This document shows positions 34,251 to 45,560 of a stretch of 64,000 nt of DNA, piece by piece (the stretch's first letter is position 1; each line of letters opens with the position of its first letter). The notes below the pieces were generated by a model. That model worked only from the letters and a program-made list of their open reading frames with translations. It made no database searches and was not told the origin of the DNA. This stretch comes from Temnothorax longispinosus. Its lineage: Eukaryota; Arthropoda; Insecta; Hymenoptera; Formicidae. The stretch lies in assembly GCF_030848805.1 (NCBI RefSeq), contig NC_092364.1:13169650-13233649 (forward strand). The letters are read 5' to 3'. The position numbers and the translations under genes are program-made.

Positions 34251-34614
34251 CTACAACGGTAAAATTGATAGCAACAGCGACGCGTCCCAATTGTTGAAGC
34301 CCAGGGAGATGGCGTATGCCGGCAGCAGAATGATGAAGTTGGTATAGCTGATGACGTTGGTGGAGTTGGAGATGAGGATGACGAGGTAGATGGGATCTTT
34401 GAGCAGGGTAGCGATCATGTAACTTTTCCTTAGAGCGGAAACGTGAAAAGTGAAAAGTTTCATGTAACTATCTCTTTCTATTGGTGTTGAATAGAAAGAG
34501 ATAAACTTTTCACTTTTCACGTTTCCGTCCTAGGGGAAAGGATACATGATCGATCCCCAGACTGAAGTCGAAAAATTTGTTCTGTTGATCCTTCTCATCG
34601 TGCTCGCGCCGCTT
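34251..34614 (-). pseudogene. Captured monocarboxylate-transporter-like exon, unit 1, split by a MITE
   Basis: After an acceptor (TTTTTTCATTGTAG) the minus strand reads KRREHDEKDQQNKFFDFSL, then across the inserted MITE LLKDPIYLVILISNSTN, SYTNFIILLPAYAISLGFN and WDASLLLSI, and soon stops. The pattern fits the middle of an insect monocarboxylate transporter (MFS): the cytoplasmic loop followed by the next membrane segments. Only one exon is present and no donor keeps the frame. It is probably a host gene fragment carried into the repeat. Confidence 0.6.
34407..34557. mobile_element. 151-bp palindromic MITE inside the transporter exon, unit 1
   Basis: Arms share CGGAAACGTGAAAAGTGAAA and its complement around a short loop. 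CAG lies on both sides (34404-34406 and 34558-34560), and copy 3 of the unit has a single CAG at the matching empty site (40677-40679). So the insertion made a duplication of about 3 bp. Confidence 0.8.
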
Positions 34615-34813
34615 CTACAATGAAAAAATCTTAGTCTTTGTCATCCAAAATTTACAAAATCCCGTCCTTTGCGCAATTTGCCGGGCGATTGGGGAGCCGA
34701 AGATATTACGGTAACTGCTTCATAATTTGTAGATACGGAGTTTAAACTCCACAATCTGTTTCGTGCTCGGCCGAAGATGGGTTTTCTTTACTCATATTCA
34801 TATACGCGCGTGC

Positions 34814-34870
<57 letters not shown>

Positions 34871-36073
34871 TGTGTGAGTAATCAAATAAGTTAATATTTT
34901 ACCTTCTTTATTAAATTACGTTTTACTTTTTTTATTAAAAAATTCTTTATTTCTCCATCAATGAATGTCGCTCGATAAATAATTTTATTATACAGAAACA
35001 TATTGAAACTCTTATATATAACCATAATTTGTTATAATTTTTTGGTGGAATTAAGTAATATTTCGATTGGGTATTTGCAATGTGTTGTGCTAAATTTTTG
35101 TTTGATGAGTTTCATCAGTATGTGTGTATGTGCCAAATTTACCAAATTTATCTTTCGGAAGAGACATTAAATTTAGAAAATGGTCGTCAAGCTTGGGGAG
35201 CTTGGGAGTTTTTGGTATTTTCGATACGCTTCCATTGGTTGATATGGAATTTTTTGGATCTCTTGCTTGTACACCATCCAAATGTATAATTTATTAAAAT
35301 GTTGAATAAGAGTAACATAATAGCGCGATCAGACGGAGTAGAAACGTTTTGCTTTACTTACCTCGAAGATATAAAATCATTATTTTTAATAAAATGTGTT
35401 AATAAAAAATTGTTACCTCATCAAAGTAACTGATGAAACGTGTCATATATTCCTTCCAATCTCGTGTATTTATACTTTTGTCTTTATACGTAAAAAAAAT
35501 GTTTTTAAAATAATACGAATATAGTTTTTTTTTTCCTACTTTTTGTTCGTAATCTAGAAGAAATATCGTTCCTAATTCGTACGGAACATATTTACAATAT
35601 TCATTGTTATATTCTAAACTGCACCCCCCGCACGAGTGGGGCTCGTGCGGAGAAACTGGGCTATCTTTTGGAGGGAGACATTAAATTTGAAATTGGTCGT
35701 CAAGCTTGGGGAGCTTGGGAGTTTTGGGTCAATAATTGACGAGCTTCTGATTGCAACTTTGGAGAGCAGCTCCGTGTTGTGACATGTTGTGTTCTTTGTT
35801 TGGCGACGGCGACTCAATTCTATCTGCCGCCCGTCTGCCTTCCTTCAGAACGCGCGAAGGCTTTCCCCTACTTCAGTTAATGAACATTAAATCATTTTTA
35901 TGGAATTATTCAAGAGGATACAAATGTTAATTATCGTAATGCAGAACAGATCCTTTTTTTTTTTTCAGATTTATATGGTTTGTTCTGCCGCACAATGGGT
36001 TTAGACAAGATTTGTATTGCACATATAGGAAATAGATCGGAATATTAATAAAGATTTTTTATTTAAAAAAAAG

Positions 36074-36276
36074 GGTAGCAGTGTGGTCTTGTGGTAAAGC
36101 GCCAGACTCGTAACCCCGTGGAGCCGGGTTCGAGTCCACCCGATCACAGGAATTTTTTATATTCCAAACTGCACCCTCCGCACGAGTGGGGCTTGTGCGG
36201 AGAAACTGGGCTATCTTTTGGAGGAGAAATTAAATTTGAAATTGGTCGTCAAGCTTGGGGAGCTTGGGAGTTTTGG
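36074..36276 (+). mobile_element. tRNA-derived SINE in tandem unit 2
   Basis: Same element as 32933-33135, at the same place in the unit. Confidence 0.75.
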
Positions 36277-36904
36277 TAAATTTAAAATGTCACAAGTCAA
36301 TTGTGATACTCATAATTACTGTATTTCAATACTGCGCCGATGAAAGTCGTAAAGCTCTGACATCGACAGTACAAATAAGAACTAAACTATCTATAGTTTT
36401 ATTAACTCCAGAACGCGAAACCCGTTACACAGATCGCTCTTAAAACGATCGGTTGTTAAAATTTGCTGCTCTGTGAGATATTTTCAGCAAGCCCAAAAAC
36501 GACGCAAGAAAGGTCGCCGCTGAATCTGATCGGCGAAATAAATAAGTTCTCTTTGTGGTTTCTCATTTGTAATTTTTTGGAACTCTTGCTTGTACACCAC
36601 CCAAATGTATAATTTATTAAAATGTTGAATAAGAGTAGATCAGACGGAGTAGAAACGTTTTGTCTTACTTACCTCGAAGATATATCGAGATATTTTCGAG
36701 CGAAACGTAGCTTAGCGCCAATAGCTTTTGAAATAGATCACGCAATAAATTTTCGTTTATATCGAAGAAACAACAGAATGTAGCGCCGCTTAAAAAAACC
36801 GTTCTTTATGGATCAATAAAGAGGCATTTTGTTACGAAATTATGCTTGTGCATAATTGTGGGTAAAATTATCGAAAGCCCTCACTTCAAATCCAAGCTTT
36901 TATA

Positions 36905-37225
36905 AAGTTTTTTTTAAATCTTCGCAATCTTTATCAGTATACCAAAACGAGGTAAAAGACCCAAAATATTGTCGTAATTACTGTGTTCGTTGATGTTTGT
37001 TCTTAATGGCGATAAAATAAATTTTAATCCAGAGAATAGTCGTTCTACGCTGACTTGAGTAGCAGGTACGGATAGAACAGTCATTGCTAATTGATATAAT
37101 TTAGGTTGATTTTTTTTCTTTTCCTCCGAAAATTGAATGTGGCACTCGAAGTATACGTCATCCCCTTCTTTAATGTACTCTCGGCTTAAGGTCGATCCGA
37201 GGTTTAACGATACTATCTACTATAT
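36905..37225 (-). pseudogene. hAT transposase C-terminal fragment in unit 2
   Basis: Same fragment as in unit 1, with a small indel near 37190 that breaks the frame. Confidence 0.65.
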
Positions 37226-37394
37226 TATTTATCATTATTGAGAGCGTTATCTTTGTTAAAAATATGATATTATTTTAAGAAAAAAAAAGTACGTATTACG
37301 CGATATATTAATTATAAACACATCAAGCTCTTCAACATTTGTACTATATTATGGGTTACCCTAGAAATTCAGAATAAGCTGAAAGTTTTTACCA

Positions 37395-37759
37395 CTACAA
37401 CGGTAAAATTGATAGCAACAGCGACGCGTCCCAATTGTTGAAGCCCAGGGAGATGGCGTATGCCGGCAGCAGAATGATGAAGTTGGTATAGCTGATGACG
37501 TTGGTGGAGTTGGAGATGAGGATGACGAGGTAGATGGGATCTTTGAGCAGGGTAGCGATCATGTAACTTTTTCCTTAGAGCGGAAACGTGAAAAGTGAAA
37601 AGTTTCATGTAACTATCTCTTTCTATTGGTGTTGAATAGAAAGAGATAAACTTTTCACTTTTCACGTTTCCGTCCTAGGGGAAAGGATACATGATCGATC
37701 CCCAGACTGAAGTCGAAGAATTTGTTCTGTTGATCCTTCTCATCGTGCTCGCGCCGCCT
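37395..37759 (-). pseudogene. Captured monocarboxylate-transporter-like exon, unit 2, split by a MITE
   Basis: Homologue of 34251-34614 with the same MITE at the same site. Extra T and missing A changes shift short frames. Confidence 0.6.
37551..37702. mobile_element. 152-bp palindromic MITE inside the transporter exon, unit 2
   Basis: Same insertion as in unit 1, same target site (CAG at 37548-37550 and 37703-37705). Confidence 0.8.
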
Positions 37760-37958
37760 CTACAATGAAAAAATCTTAGTCTTTGTCATCCAAAATTTAC
37801 AAATCCCGTCCTTTGCGCAATTTGCCGGGCGATTGGGGAGCCGAAGATATTACGGTAACTGCTTCATAGTTTGTAGATACGGAGTTTAAAACTCCACAAT
37901 CTGTTTCGTGCTCGGCCGAAGATGGGTTTTCTTTGCTCATATTCATATACGCGCGTGC

Positions 37959-37997
<39 letters not shown>

Positions 37998-39202
37998 TGT
38001 GTGAGTAATCAAATAAGTTAATATTTTACCTTCTTTATTAAATTACGTTTTACTTTTTTTATTAAAAAATTCTTTATTTCTCCATCAATGAATGTCGCTC
38101 GATAAATAATTTTATTATACAGAAACATATTGAAACTCTTATATATAACCATAATTTGTTATAATTTTTTGGTGGAATTAAGTAATATTTCGATTGGGTA
38201 TTTGCAATGTGTTGTGCTAAAATTTTTGTTTGATGAGTTTCATCAGTATGTGTGTATGTGCCAAATTTACCAAATTTATCTTTCGGAAGAGACATTAAAT
38301 TTAGAAAATGGTCGTCAAGCTTGGGGAGCTTGGGAGTTTTGGGTATTTTCGATACGCTTCCATTGGTTGATATGGAATTTTTTTGGATCTCTTGCTTGTA
38401 CACCATCCAAATGTATAATTTATTAAAATGTTGAATAAGAGTAACATAATAGCGCGATCAGACGGAGTAGAAACGTTTTGCTTTACTTACCTCGAAGATA
38501 TAAAATCATTATTTTTAATAAAATGTGTTAAATAAAAAATTGTTACCTCATCAAAGTAACTGATGAAACGTGTCATATATTCCTTCCAATCTCGTGTATT
38601 TATACTTTTGTCTTTATACGTAAAAAAAAAGTTTTTAAAAATAATACGAATATAGTTTTTCCTCCTACTTTTTGTTCGTAATCTAGAAGAAATATCGTTC
38701 CTAATTCGTACGGAACATATTTACAATATTCATTGTTATATTCTAAACTGCACCCCCCGCACGAGTGGGGCTCGTGCGGAGAAACTGGGCTATCTTTTGG
38801 AGGGAGACATTAAATTTGAAATTGGTCGTCAAGCTTGGGGAGCTTGGGAGTTTTGGGTCAATAATTGACGAGCTTCTGATTGCAACTTTGGAGAGCAGCT
38901 CCGTGTTGTGACATGTTGTGTTCTTTGTTTGGCGACGGCGACTCAATTCTCTCTGCCGCCCGTCTGCCTTCCTTCAAAACGCGCGAAGGCTTTCCCCTAC
39001 TTCAGTTAATGAACATTAAATCATTTTTTATGGAATTATTCAAGAGGATACAAATGTTAATTATCGTAATGCAGAACAGATCCGTTTTTTTTTTCAGATT
39101 TATATGGCTTGTTCTGCCGCACAATGAGTTTAGACAATATTTGTATTGCACATATAGGAAATAGATCGGAATATTAAATAAAGATTTTTATTTAAAAAAA
39201 AG

Positions 39203-39405
39203 GGTAACAGTGTGGTCTTGTGGTAAAGCGCCAGACTCGTAACCCCGTGGAGCCGGGTTCGAGTCCACCCGATCACAGGAATTTTTATATTCTAAACTGC
39301 ACCCTCCGCACGAGTGGGGCTTGTGCGGAGAAACTGGGCTATCTTTTGGAGGAGAAATTAAATTTGAAATTGGTCGTCAAGCTTGGGGAGCTTGGGAGTT
39401 TTGGT
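39203..39405 (+). mobile_element. tRNA-derived SINE in tandem unit 3
   Basis: Same element as 32933-33135; the head reads GGTAACAG instead of GGTAGCAG. Confidence 0.75.
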
Positions 39406-40039
39406 AAATTTAAAATGTCACAAGTCAATTGTGATACTCATAATTACTGTATTTCAATACTGCGCCGATGAAAGTCGTAAAGCTCTGACATCGACAATAC
39501 AAATAAGAACAAAACTATCTATAGTTTTTATTAACTCCAGAACGCGACACCCGTTACACAGATCGCTCTTAAAACGATCGGTTGTTAAAATTTGCTGCTC
39601 TGTGAGATATTTTCAGCAAGCCCAAAAACGACGCAAGAAAGGTCGCCGCTGAATCTGATCGGCGAAATAAATAAGTTCTCTTTATGGTTTCTCATTTGTA
39701 ATTTTTTGGAACTCTTGCTTGTACACCACCCAAATGTATAATTTATTAAAATGTTGAATAAGAGTAGATCAGACGGAGTAGAAACGTTTTGTCTTACTTA
39801 CCTCGAAAATATATCGAGATATTTTCGAGCGAAACGTAGCTTAGCGCCAATAGCTTTTGAAATAGATCACGCAATAAATTTTCGTTTAGATCGAAAAAAC
39901 AACAGAATGTAGCGCCGCTTAAGAAACCGTTCTTTATGGATCAAAAAAGAGGCATTTTGTTACGAAATTATGCTTGTGCATATTTGTGGGTAAAATTATC
40001 GAAAGCCCTCACTTCAAATCCAAGCTTTTATAAAGTTTT

Positions 40040-40350
40040 TTTTAAATCTTCGCAATCTTTATCAGTATACCAAAACAAGGTAAAAGACCCAAAATATTGT
40101 CGTAATTACTGTGTTCGTTGATGTTTGTTCTTAATGGCGATAAAATAAATTTTAATCCAGAGAATAGTCGTTCTACGCTGACTTGAGTAGCAGGTACGGA
40201 TAGAACAGTCATTGCTAATTGATATAATTTAGGTTGATTTTGTTTCTTTTCCTCCGAAAATTGAATGTGGCACTCGAAGTATACGTCATCCCCTTCTTTA
40301 ATGTCCTCTGGGCTTAAGGTCGATCCGAGGTTTAACGATACTATCTACTA
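40040..40350 (-). pseudogene. hAT transposase C-terminal fragment in unit 3
   Basis: Same fragment as in units 1 and 2, also with an indel near 40310. Confidence 0.65.
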
Positions 40351-40523
40351 TATTATTTATCATTATTGAGAGCGTTATCTTTGTTAAAAATATGATATTA
40401 TTTTAAGAAAAAAAAAGTACGTATTACGCGATATATTAATTATAAACACATCAAGCTCTTCAACATTTGTACTATATTATGGGTTACCCTAGAAATTCAG
40501 AATAAGCTGAAAAGTTTTTACCA

Positions 40524-40733
40524 CTACAACGGTAAGATTGATAGCAACAGCGACGCGTCCCAATTGTTGAAGCCCAGGGAGATGGCGTATGCCGGCAGCA
40601 GAATGATGAAGTTGGTATAGCTGATGACGTTGGTGGAGTTGGAGATGAGGATGACGAGGTAGATGGGATCTTTGAGCAGACTGAAGTCGAAGAATTTGTT
40701 CTGTTGATCCTTCTCATCGTGCTCGCGCCGCTT
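40524..40733 (-). pseudogene. Captured monocarboxylate-transporter-like exon, unit 3, uninterrupted
   Basis: The same exon without the MITE. From the acceptor (TTTTTTCATTGTAG) the frame is open for about 69 codons, reading FFDFSLLKDPIYLVILISNS and onward to LLLSILPL and a stop at 40524-40526. This is the ancestral-looking state of the exon. Only one exon of a ~12-segment transporter is present. Confidence 0.65.
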
Positions 40734-40893
40734 CTACAATGAAAAAATCTTAGTCTTTGTCATCCAAAATTTACAAAATCCCGTCCTTTGCGCAATTTGC
40801 CGGGCGATTGAGGAGCCGAAGATATTACGGTAACTGCTTCATAATTTGTAGATACGGAGTTTAAACTCCACAATCTGTTTCGTGCTCGGCCGA

Positions 40894-41385
40894 GGTGATC
40901 TCGGGACACGAACTGAATGCCGGTACCCGGTATCACCCTGACAAGTGCGCGGGGCAAGGTCCGAAAGAGATGGAGTGGGTTTTAGATAACACACGCGGGT
41001 CGGGTTTGATTCACAAGCACAATTTAAGTATTTCAATACGGTATTTTTAGAGTTTTCTCGCACTCGCGCGTCCGAGCGGGCTAAGCATCTGCGGTAATGT
41101 CGGGACGAAAATTTTACGTCGCTCGTACTCTCTGCGATGGCTCGCGAAACGGAGATCTTGAAGAGCGATTGAGTACCGCCCTCGCGATCGGAGATCTTGA
41201 AACGCGACCGGCCGACGGATATTCTTCTCGCGAGGCAGATGAGCGACCGCGAACACGATGACTTGCGAGATGCTCAGGCGCACTTATATATAGTCACTCG
41301 GGAACGCGATAGCAGGCACGAGTTTCACACGAATCACAATGAGAAACTCCACTTAATTTAACGAGACGCGGTAATGCCGCGATAA
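40894..41385. other. GC-rich sequence between the tandem array and the reverse repeat
   Basis: Rich in CG dinucleotides. CTTGAAGAGCGATTGAG and CTTGAAACGCGACCGG form a short internal repeat. TATATATAG near 41287 could be a promoter element of a retroelement. No coding region is recognised. Confidence 0.35.
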
Positions 41386-42329
41386 CGATGCGAGAACGGC
41401 GCGGCACGACAAAAGATGGCCGCGAGCGGGGTCGATATCGGGATCGAACTCCCGCTGCAGATATTGTACAATAATGTACAAGAACTATTCGTCTGAGCTT
41501 TTACGCGCGGTTATCGCAACACTTGAGAAAGATGCATTCGCGAAAACCGCGGGTTTGATTCGTGTGACGGTCTCGCCGTCGACACGGTTTTCTTTCTTGA
41601 AGAATCACGCTACCGCACGCGGTGATCACGTGATCCGTCCCTTGGCTTCGCCCAACTTCGCCACGTCGTATTGCTGGGGCGAACGAAAAAACTTGCGAAA
41701 TGAAACCTTTCGCACGACGACCAATCGAGCGGGTGCAGATCGCGACGAAACTTGTGCGCACGATGCGACCCTTTGCACAGCCGGGTGCTCTATATGCGTA
41801 ACCCGTAACTTCCCGGAATTCGCGCGATGACCAATCGACCGGGTGCTAGCGCGACGAAAACCGGCTCGCTCTTCGCTTCACGTGAACGGAAGAGCGAGTC
41901 AGGGGGATCAAACTCCGCGAGTTGTATGGCGACCGAGCTTTAGTTACTGGGTGCATGTTCCAGGCGGCAGCACAATCTGCTTTCTCCTTACCTCTCTTCC
42001 CGCTTGCTCACCAAACTCGTTAGCTGCCAAACCGCGCTAAATGTCGTTATGGTTATGCAGTATATGGTGTTGCTGATTTCGCTAATTTTACGTTATTATA
42101 AACCATTTACGGTGTTTCTTAGTGTTTTTAGTGATAATTAATTAGTGCAAACACTCCTGTGATTCTGTGTGAAATTTGTGTAATATATTTATTGACGTTC
42201 GTGTGTGTGTGGTGTGACAACTTCCTGATAAGTGAAAAGAAGAAAATTTTTTTTATTTAATTATTACATATTGTTTATATATTATATACTTCCTTTCTTA
42301 TTTTATAACCATAAATTATTTTTCAGACC

Positions 42330-42570
42330 ATGGTTTATAAATGTTGCGTGCCTAAGTGCACGTCAAATAAACAAATTCCCTTGCACGTATTTCCGAAGGA
42401 TGAACAAAGAAGAAGAAGTTGGTTAATAGCAATCCAAAGAATTGATTTAATTGGTAAGTTTATTAACAGAATTAATAGAAATGTCAAAAAAGTTAAATAT
42501 ATATATATATGTCCTACTGTTTCTCATTTTTTATGATAGACTGGCAAACAGACAAAGAGACAGATAAACA

Positions 42571-42602
<32 letters not shown>

Positions 42603-42610
42603 CACACATG

Positions 42611-42653
<43 letters not shown>

Positions 42654-44556
42654 GCGCACGCACGCACGCACGCACGCGCGTATATGAGTATGAGCAAAGA
42701 AAACCCATCTTCGGCCGAGCACGAAACAGATTGTAGAGTTTAAACTCCGTATCTACAAATTATAAAGCAGTTACCGTAATATCTTCGGCTCCCCAATCGC
42801 CCGGCAAATTGCGCAAAGGACGGGGTTTTGTAAATTTTGGATGACAAAGACAAAGATTTTTTCATTGTAGAAGCGGCGCGAGCACGATGAGAAGGATCAA
42901 CAGAACAATTGTTAACGAAAGACCTGGCTATGAAAGTTACAAATAATAATGCGACAGAAATAGCATCGTGGGATATAATAAAAACTGCATGGATTATGGA
43001 TAAAGCGTTACATGTAACCCGTCCACATTTAAGAAAAATCACACCGGAACACATTATTGAAAATAAAATTAAAAAAATGCGTGTAAAACACGCAGTACAA
43101 GTTCTAAGCGGTACAATGGCCAGCGTCATCGAAACGTTTGTAAGATCGAAATGTAAGTATTTTTATAATAAATACATATTTAAATTATCAAGAAGGTACA
43201 AAATACATATTCAAGGAAAACAGAAAAGTCAAAATATGTTAATTTGATCTTATATTGATCAAATCGTGATAAAAAAATTTGATCAATATGAGGGTCAAAT
43301 TGCCATTGTTTTGATTTTTCTGTTCTCCTTGAGAATATAACATGAATCTACACAATATATTTCATTTTGTCACAAATAACGTAATAAGAATTATATGCAA
43401 ATTATATGTAAATACATGTGTTTGTATGTGCAGTAACTGTGAATATAGATAACGAAGATATTAACATCAAAGAAGAAGAAGGATTAGCAACGTTGGAAGC
43501 CGTCGATTTCTTCAATAATCTTTTTGATTCTGTGAATGGAGATGCCAAAAATGACAACAGCAATGAACTGCGACGTCCAGTAACCGATAACAGTCAACAT
43601 CACGCGTTCTGGGTGAGTGCGAAAAATAAATTACATAATATGGGATATGTAGAAAAAATGTCACATAAAATTATTACATCAGTGCCGTCTTTAAAAAACT
43701 GGTTATTTACGGTTAATGGTTTTGAAAAACTTTGGAAAGTACTTCATGATCAATATAATTTTCATAAATTAAATACGCGTTATTGTAATCAAGATCCGTT
43801 GGAAAATTTTTTGGACAAATTAGAAGCCATGCTATACGTAATGTTAATCCGACACCTAAACAATTTCAAGAGTCATTTCTCACTTTATTAGTTAATAACA
43901 TGAAATCAGTTTCCTTAACACGTGGTAATTGCGAAGAATCTGATAGTGGAATATTATCTACATTAGAAAAATATTTACAAGAAAAATATAATATTTGTAA
44001 TACATTTGAAAATGAAGAATCAGAATTAATTTCAAATATAAATGTATGCGATGACTCTATTATTGCATCGTCATTAGATAATCGGGAAGAAATTTTACGA
44101 TTAATTTTGAAAGAAGTTAACTTTTGTATCGAATGTGAACATGATTTAAGAAGTAGTGAATTTCCAGTTTATATAAGACAAGTAATATGTTTAGTTAATA
44201 AGTTATTAAGAACGAGAAGTCATCAACGAAATATTTTGCAAATTATATTAAATTATTTGGAAACATGTACTTTCAATACAGATTGGCACGTATGTATTGA
44301 ACATTATAATGATATATCAAAAATTGTAATGCGTATAATTACATTGAAAACTATTGTATTGTGGTGTGATAAGAAGAATAAATTATTAAATAATTGTGAT
44401 ATTGAAATTGTACAACGCGATGTTCTAAATGATATATTGGAAAGTAGACGAATGCGTACAAATAATAAAAATAATAAAAATAATAAAATTAATAAAAATG
44501 ATAAAAATATTAAAAATAAAAAAAAAGTTCATTTTAAAAATGTTAAGAATTTGTGA
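42330..44556 (+). pseudogene. THAP-domain P-element-like transposase, internally deleted and frameshifted
   Basis: Exon 1 (42330-42453) starts MVYKCCVPKCTSNKQIPLHV: the first half of a C2CH THAP zinc finger with its paired cysteines, FP and tryptophan, ending at GTAAGT. The second half of the THAP domain, the coiled coil and the first part of the catalytic region are missing. Coding resumes at about 42903 with LLTKDLAMKV, then KIKKMRVKHAVQVLSGTMAS, ending at a donor at 43152. Exon 3 (43434-44556) joins in phase and contains SLKNWLFTVNGFEKLW and RYCNQDPLENF, signatures of THAP9/P transposases. A frameshift near 43830 separates this from the rest, which continues with NPTPKQFQESFLTLL to a lysine/asparagine-rich tail and stop at 44556. 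Confidence 0.8.
42536..42902 (-). repeat. Foreign segment inside the P-type element, copied from the tandem-unit sequence
   Basis: Starts in a CA microsatellite and continues as the reverse complement of the junction between consecutive 3.1-kb units (for example 34600-34810). It includes the end of the transporter intron, the TTTTTTCATTGTAG acceptor and the first ~35 bp of the transporter exon. It stops at AACAA, where transposase coding sequence resumes. Confidence 0.8.
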
Positions 44557-45560
44557 AACAAAAACAATGTATTACTTAATAATTATTATTGTATAGTGTG
44601 AGCGAGTATGAGTAGTTTAATTTAACATAGGTAGGTCCTTCTATTCCGATCAATTATCTACCTGAAGAAGTCATGTTTTCCCTACAGGAAGGCATGCCTT
44701 CAGGTTGTGGGTGGCTAGGGGTGGAGATAAGATCGGAAGAAAGATGTGAAGTTTTAGCGAAAGCAAAATGGTAGCATCTGAGAAGAAATGTAGTGGAATG
44801 AATGAAGAATATAGGGTGTTTAATATTTATGTGTGTATATGCATGTATTCATTTTGTATTTTATTGTATTTGTGTTTTATATGTATTATTCATAGTGTTT
44901 ATTTCATTGTATATTTCTTGTAATGTATGAATCTGTGTGTGCTTGTGTATAAGTGATGTGTGGGACACATATGTGTATTGCATCACCTTTTTTAACCACA
45001 CCGGATATTTAATATTTTTTGATATTGATATCCGACAGTCCGCAGTCTGTTTAAAGTGGGACGGAAAAATGTAATGCATTGCATGTTGGTATTTATGGAA
45101 AAAAATATGTTTAAAATATCAATATAGGTAAAATAATAATGAAATAATATTAGTTATTAATTACATTTGCATTAAATTTTATATATATTATAAAATTGTA
45201 TATGAAATTACTTGCTATAAGGTATATGCACGCGCATGTACAGTTTAAAGTACCGCCAATTCCCCCACTACTTATTTTAGTTCATATCTCTGGGTGCATG
45301 TCATAGACGGCGCTGAAAGTGTCCCCCACTTTTCCAAGAGGGAGTTTGGACCCCCTGGAGCGAGTTTTGAGATGTTTCACGTGGCGGCCTATCGAGCCCG
45401 CGAGCGGGTGCGACTCGCGATGAAACAGCAGTACGGACTTCGCGCAATTACTTCGAGAACACTCCCGAGATGCTAATTGCCACGAACGGCCGGCTGAGCC
45501 GGCTCGACTTTCTCCTTATAGAGAGGCAGAAACGGAAGAGAGCGCCATCGGTCGCCTTGC

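Larger units (their letters stand above)
31599..34775. repeat. 3.1-kb tandem unit, copy 1 (3177 bp)
   Basis: Starts GATGGGTTTTCTTTGCTCAT. The order inside is a TG microsatellite, a SINE tail fragment, a 5'-truncated SINE, a full SINE, a GCGATCAGACGG-family repeat, an hAT C-terminal fragment (minus) and a monocarboxylate-transporter-like exon (minus) split by a MITE. Two further copies follow head to tail with very high identity. Confidence 0.9.
34776..37920. repeat. 3.1-kb tandem unit, copy 2 (3145 bp)
   Basis: Same content and order as copy 1, including the MITE in the transporter exon. It differs by a shorter microsatellite and scattered single-base and length changes. Confidence 0.9.
37921..40893. 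repeat. 3.1-kb tandem unit, copy 3 (2973 bp)
   Basis: Same content as copies 1 and 2 but without the ~151-bp MITE in the transporter exon, and with a still shorter microsatellite. The array ends at TCGTGCTCGGCCGAG, where GC-rich unrelated sequence begins. Confidence 0.9.
41900..45357 (+). mobile_element. P/THAP-type DNA transposon with intact ends
   Basis: 3458 bp. Terminal inverted repeats CAGGGGGATCAAACTCC (41900-41916) and, reversed, CAGGGGGTCCAAACTCC (45341-45357), with two mismatches. Perfect 8-bp target duplications GAGCGAGT at 41892-41899 and 45358-45365; 8 bp is the known P-element size. A subterminal block around CTGGGTGCATG recurs about 50 bp inside each end in direct orientation. 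The element encodes a THAP exon and a P-type transposase C-terminal part. Its middle is replaced by foreign sequence, and the frame is broken near 43830, so it is not autonomous. Confidence 0.9.
41386..45560 (-). repeat. GC-rich repeat, reverse copy, split by the P-type transposon
   Basis: 41386-41899 and 45366-45560 match, in reverse complement, consecutive parts of 29440-30235. The order is right when the intervening 41900-45357 element plus one target copy is removed. The forward copy thus serves as an empty-site reference for the P-type insertion. Confidence 0.75.

Noticed and set aside
31811..38434. Conserved frames in the tandem units such as MDGVQARDPKNSIS and MKLLYITIICYNF
   Set aside because: They overlap on both strands and cross the SINE tail. 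Their conservation only reflects the recent triplication.
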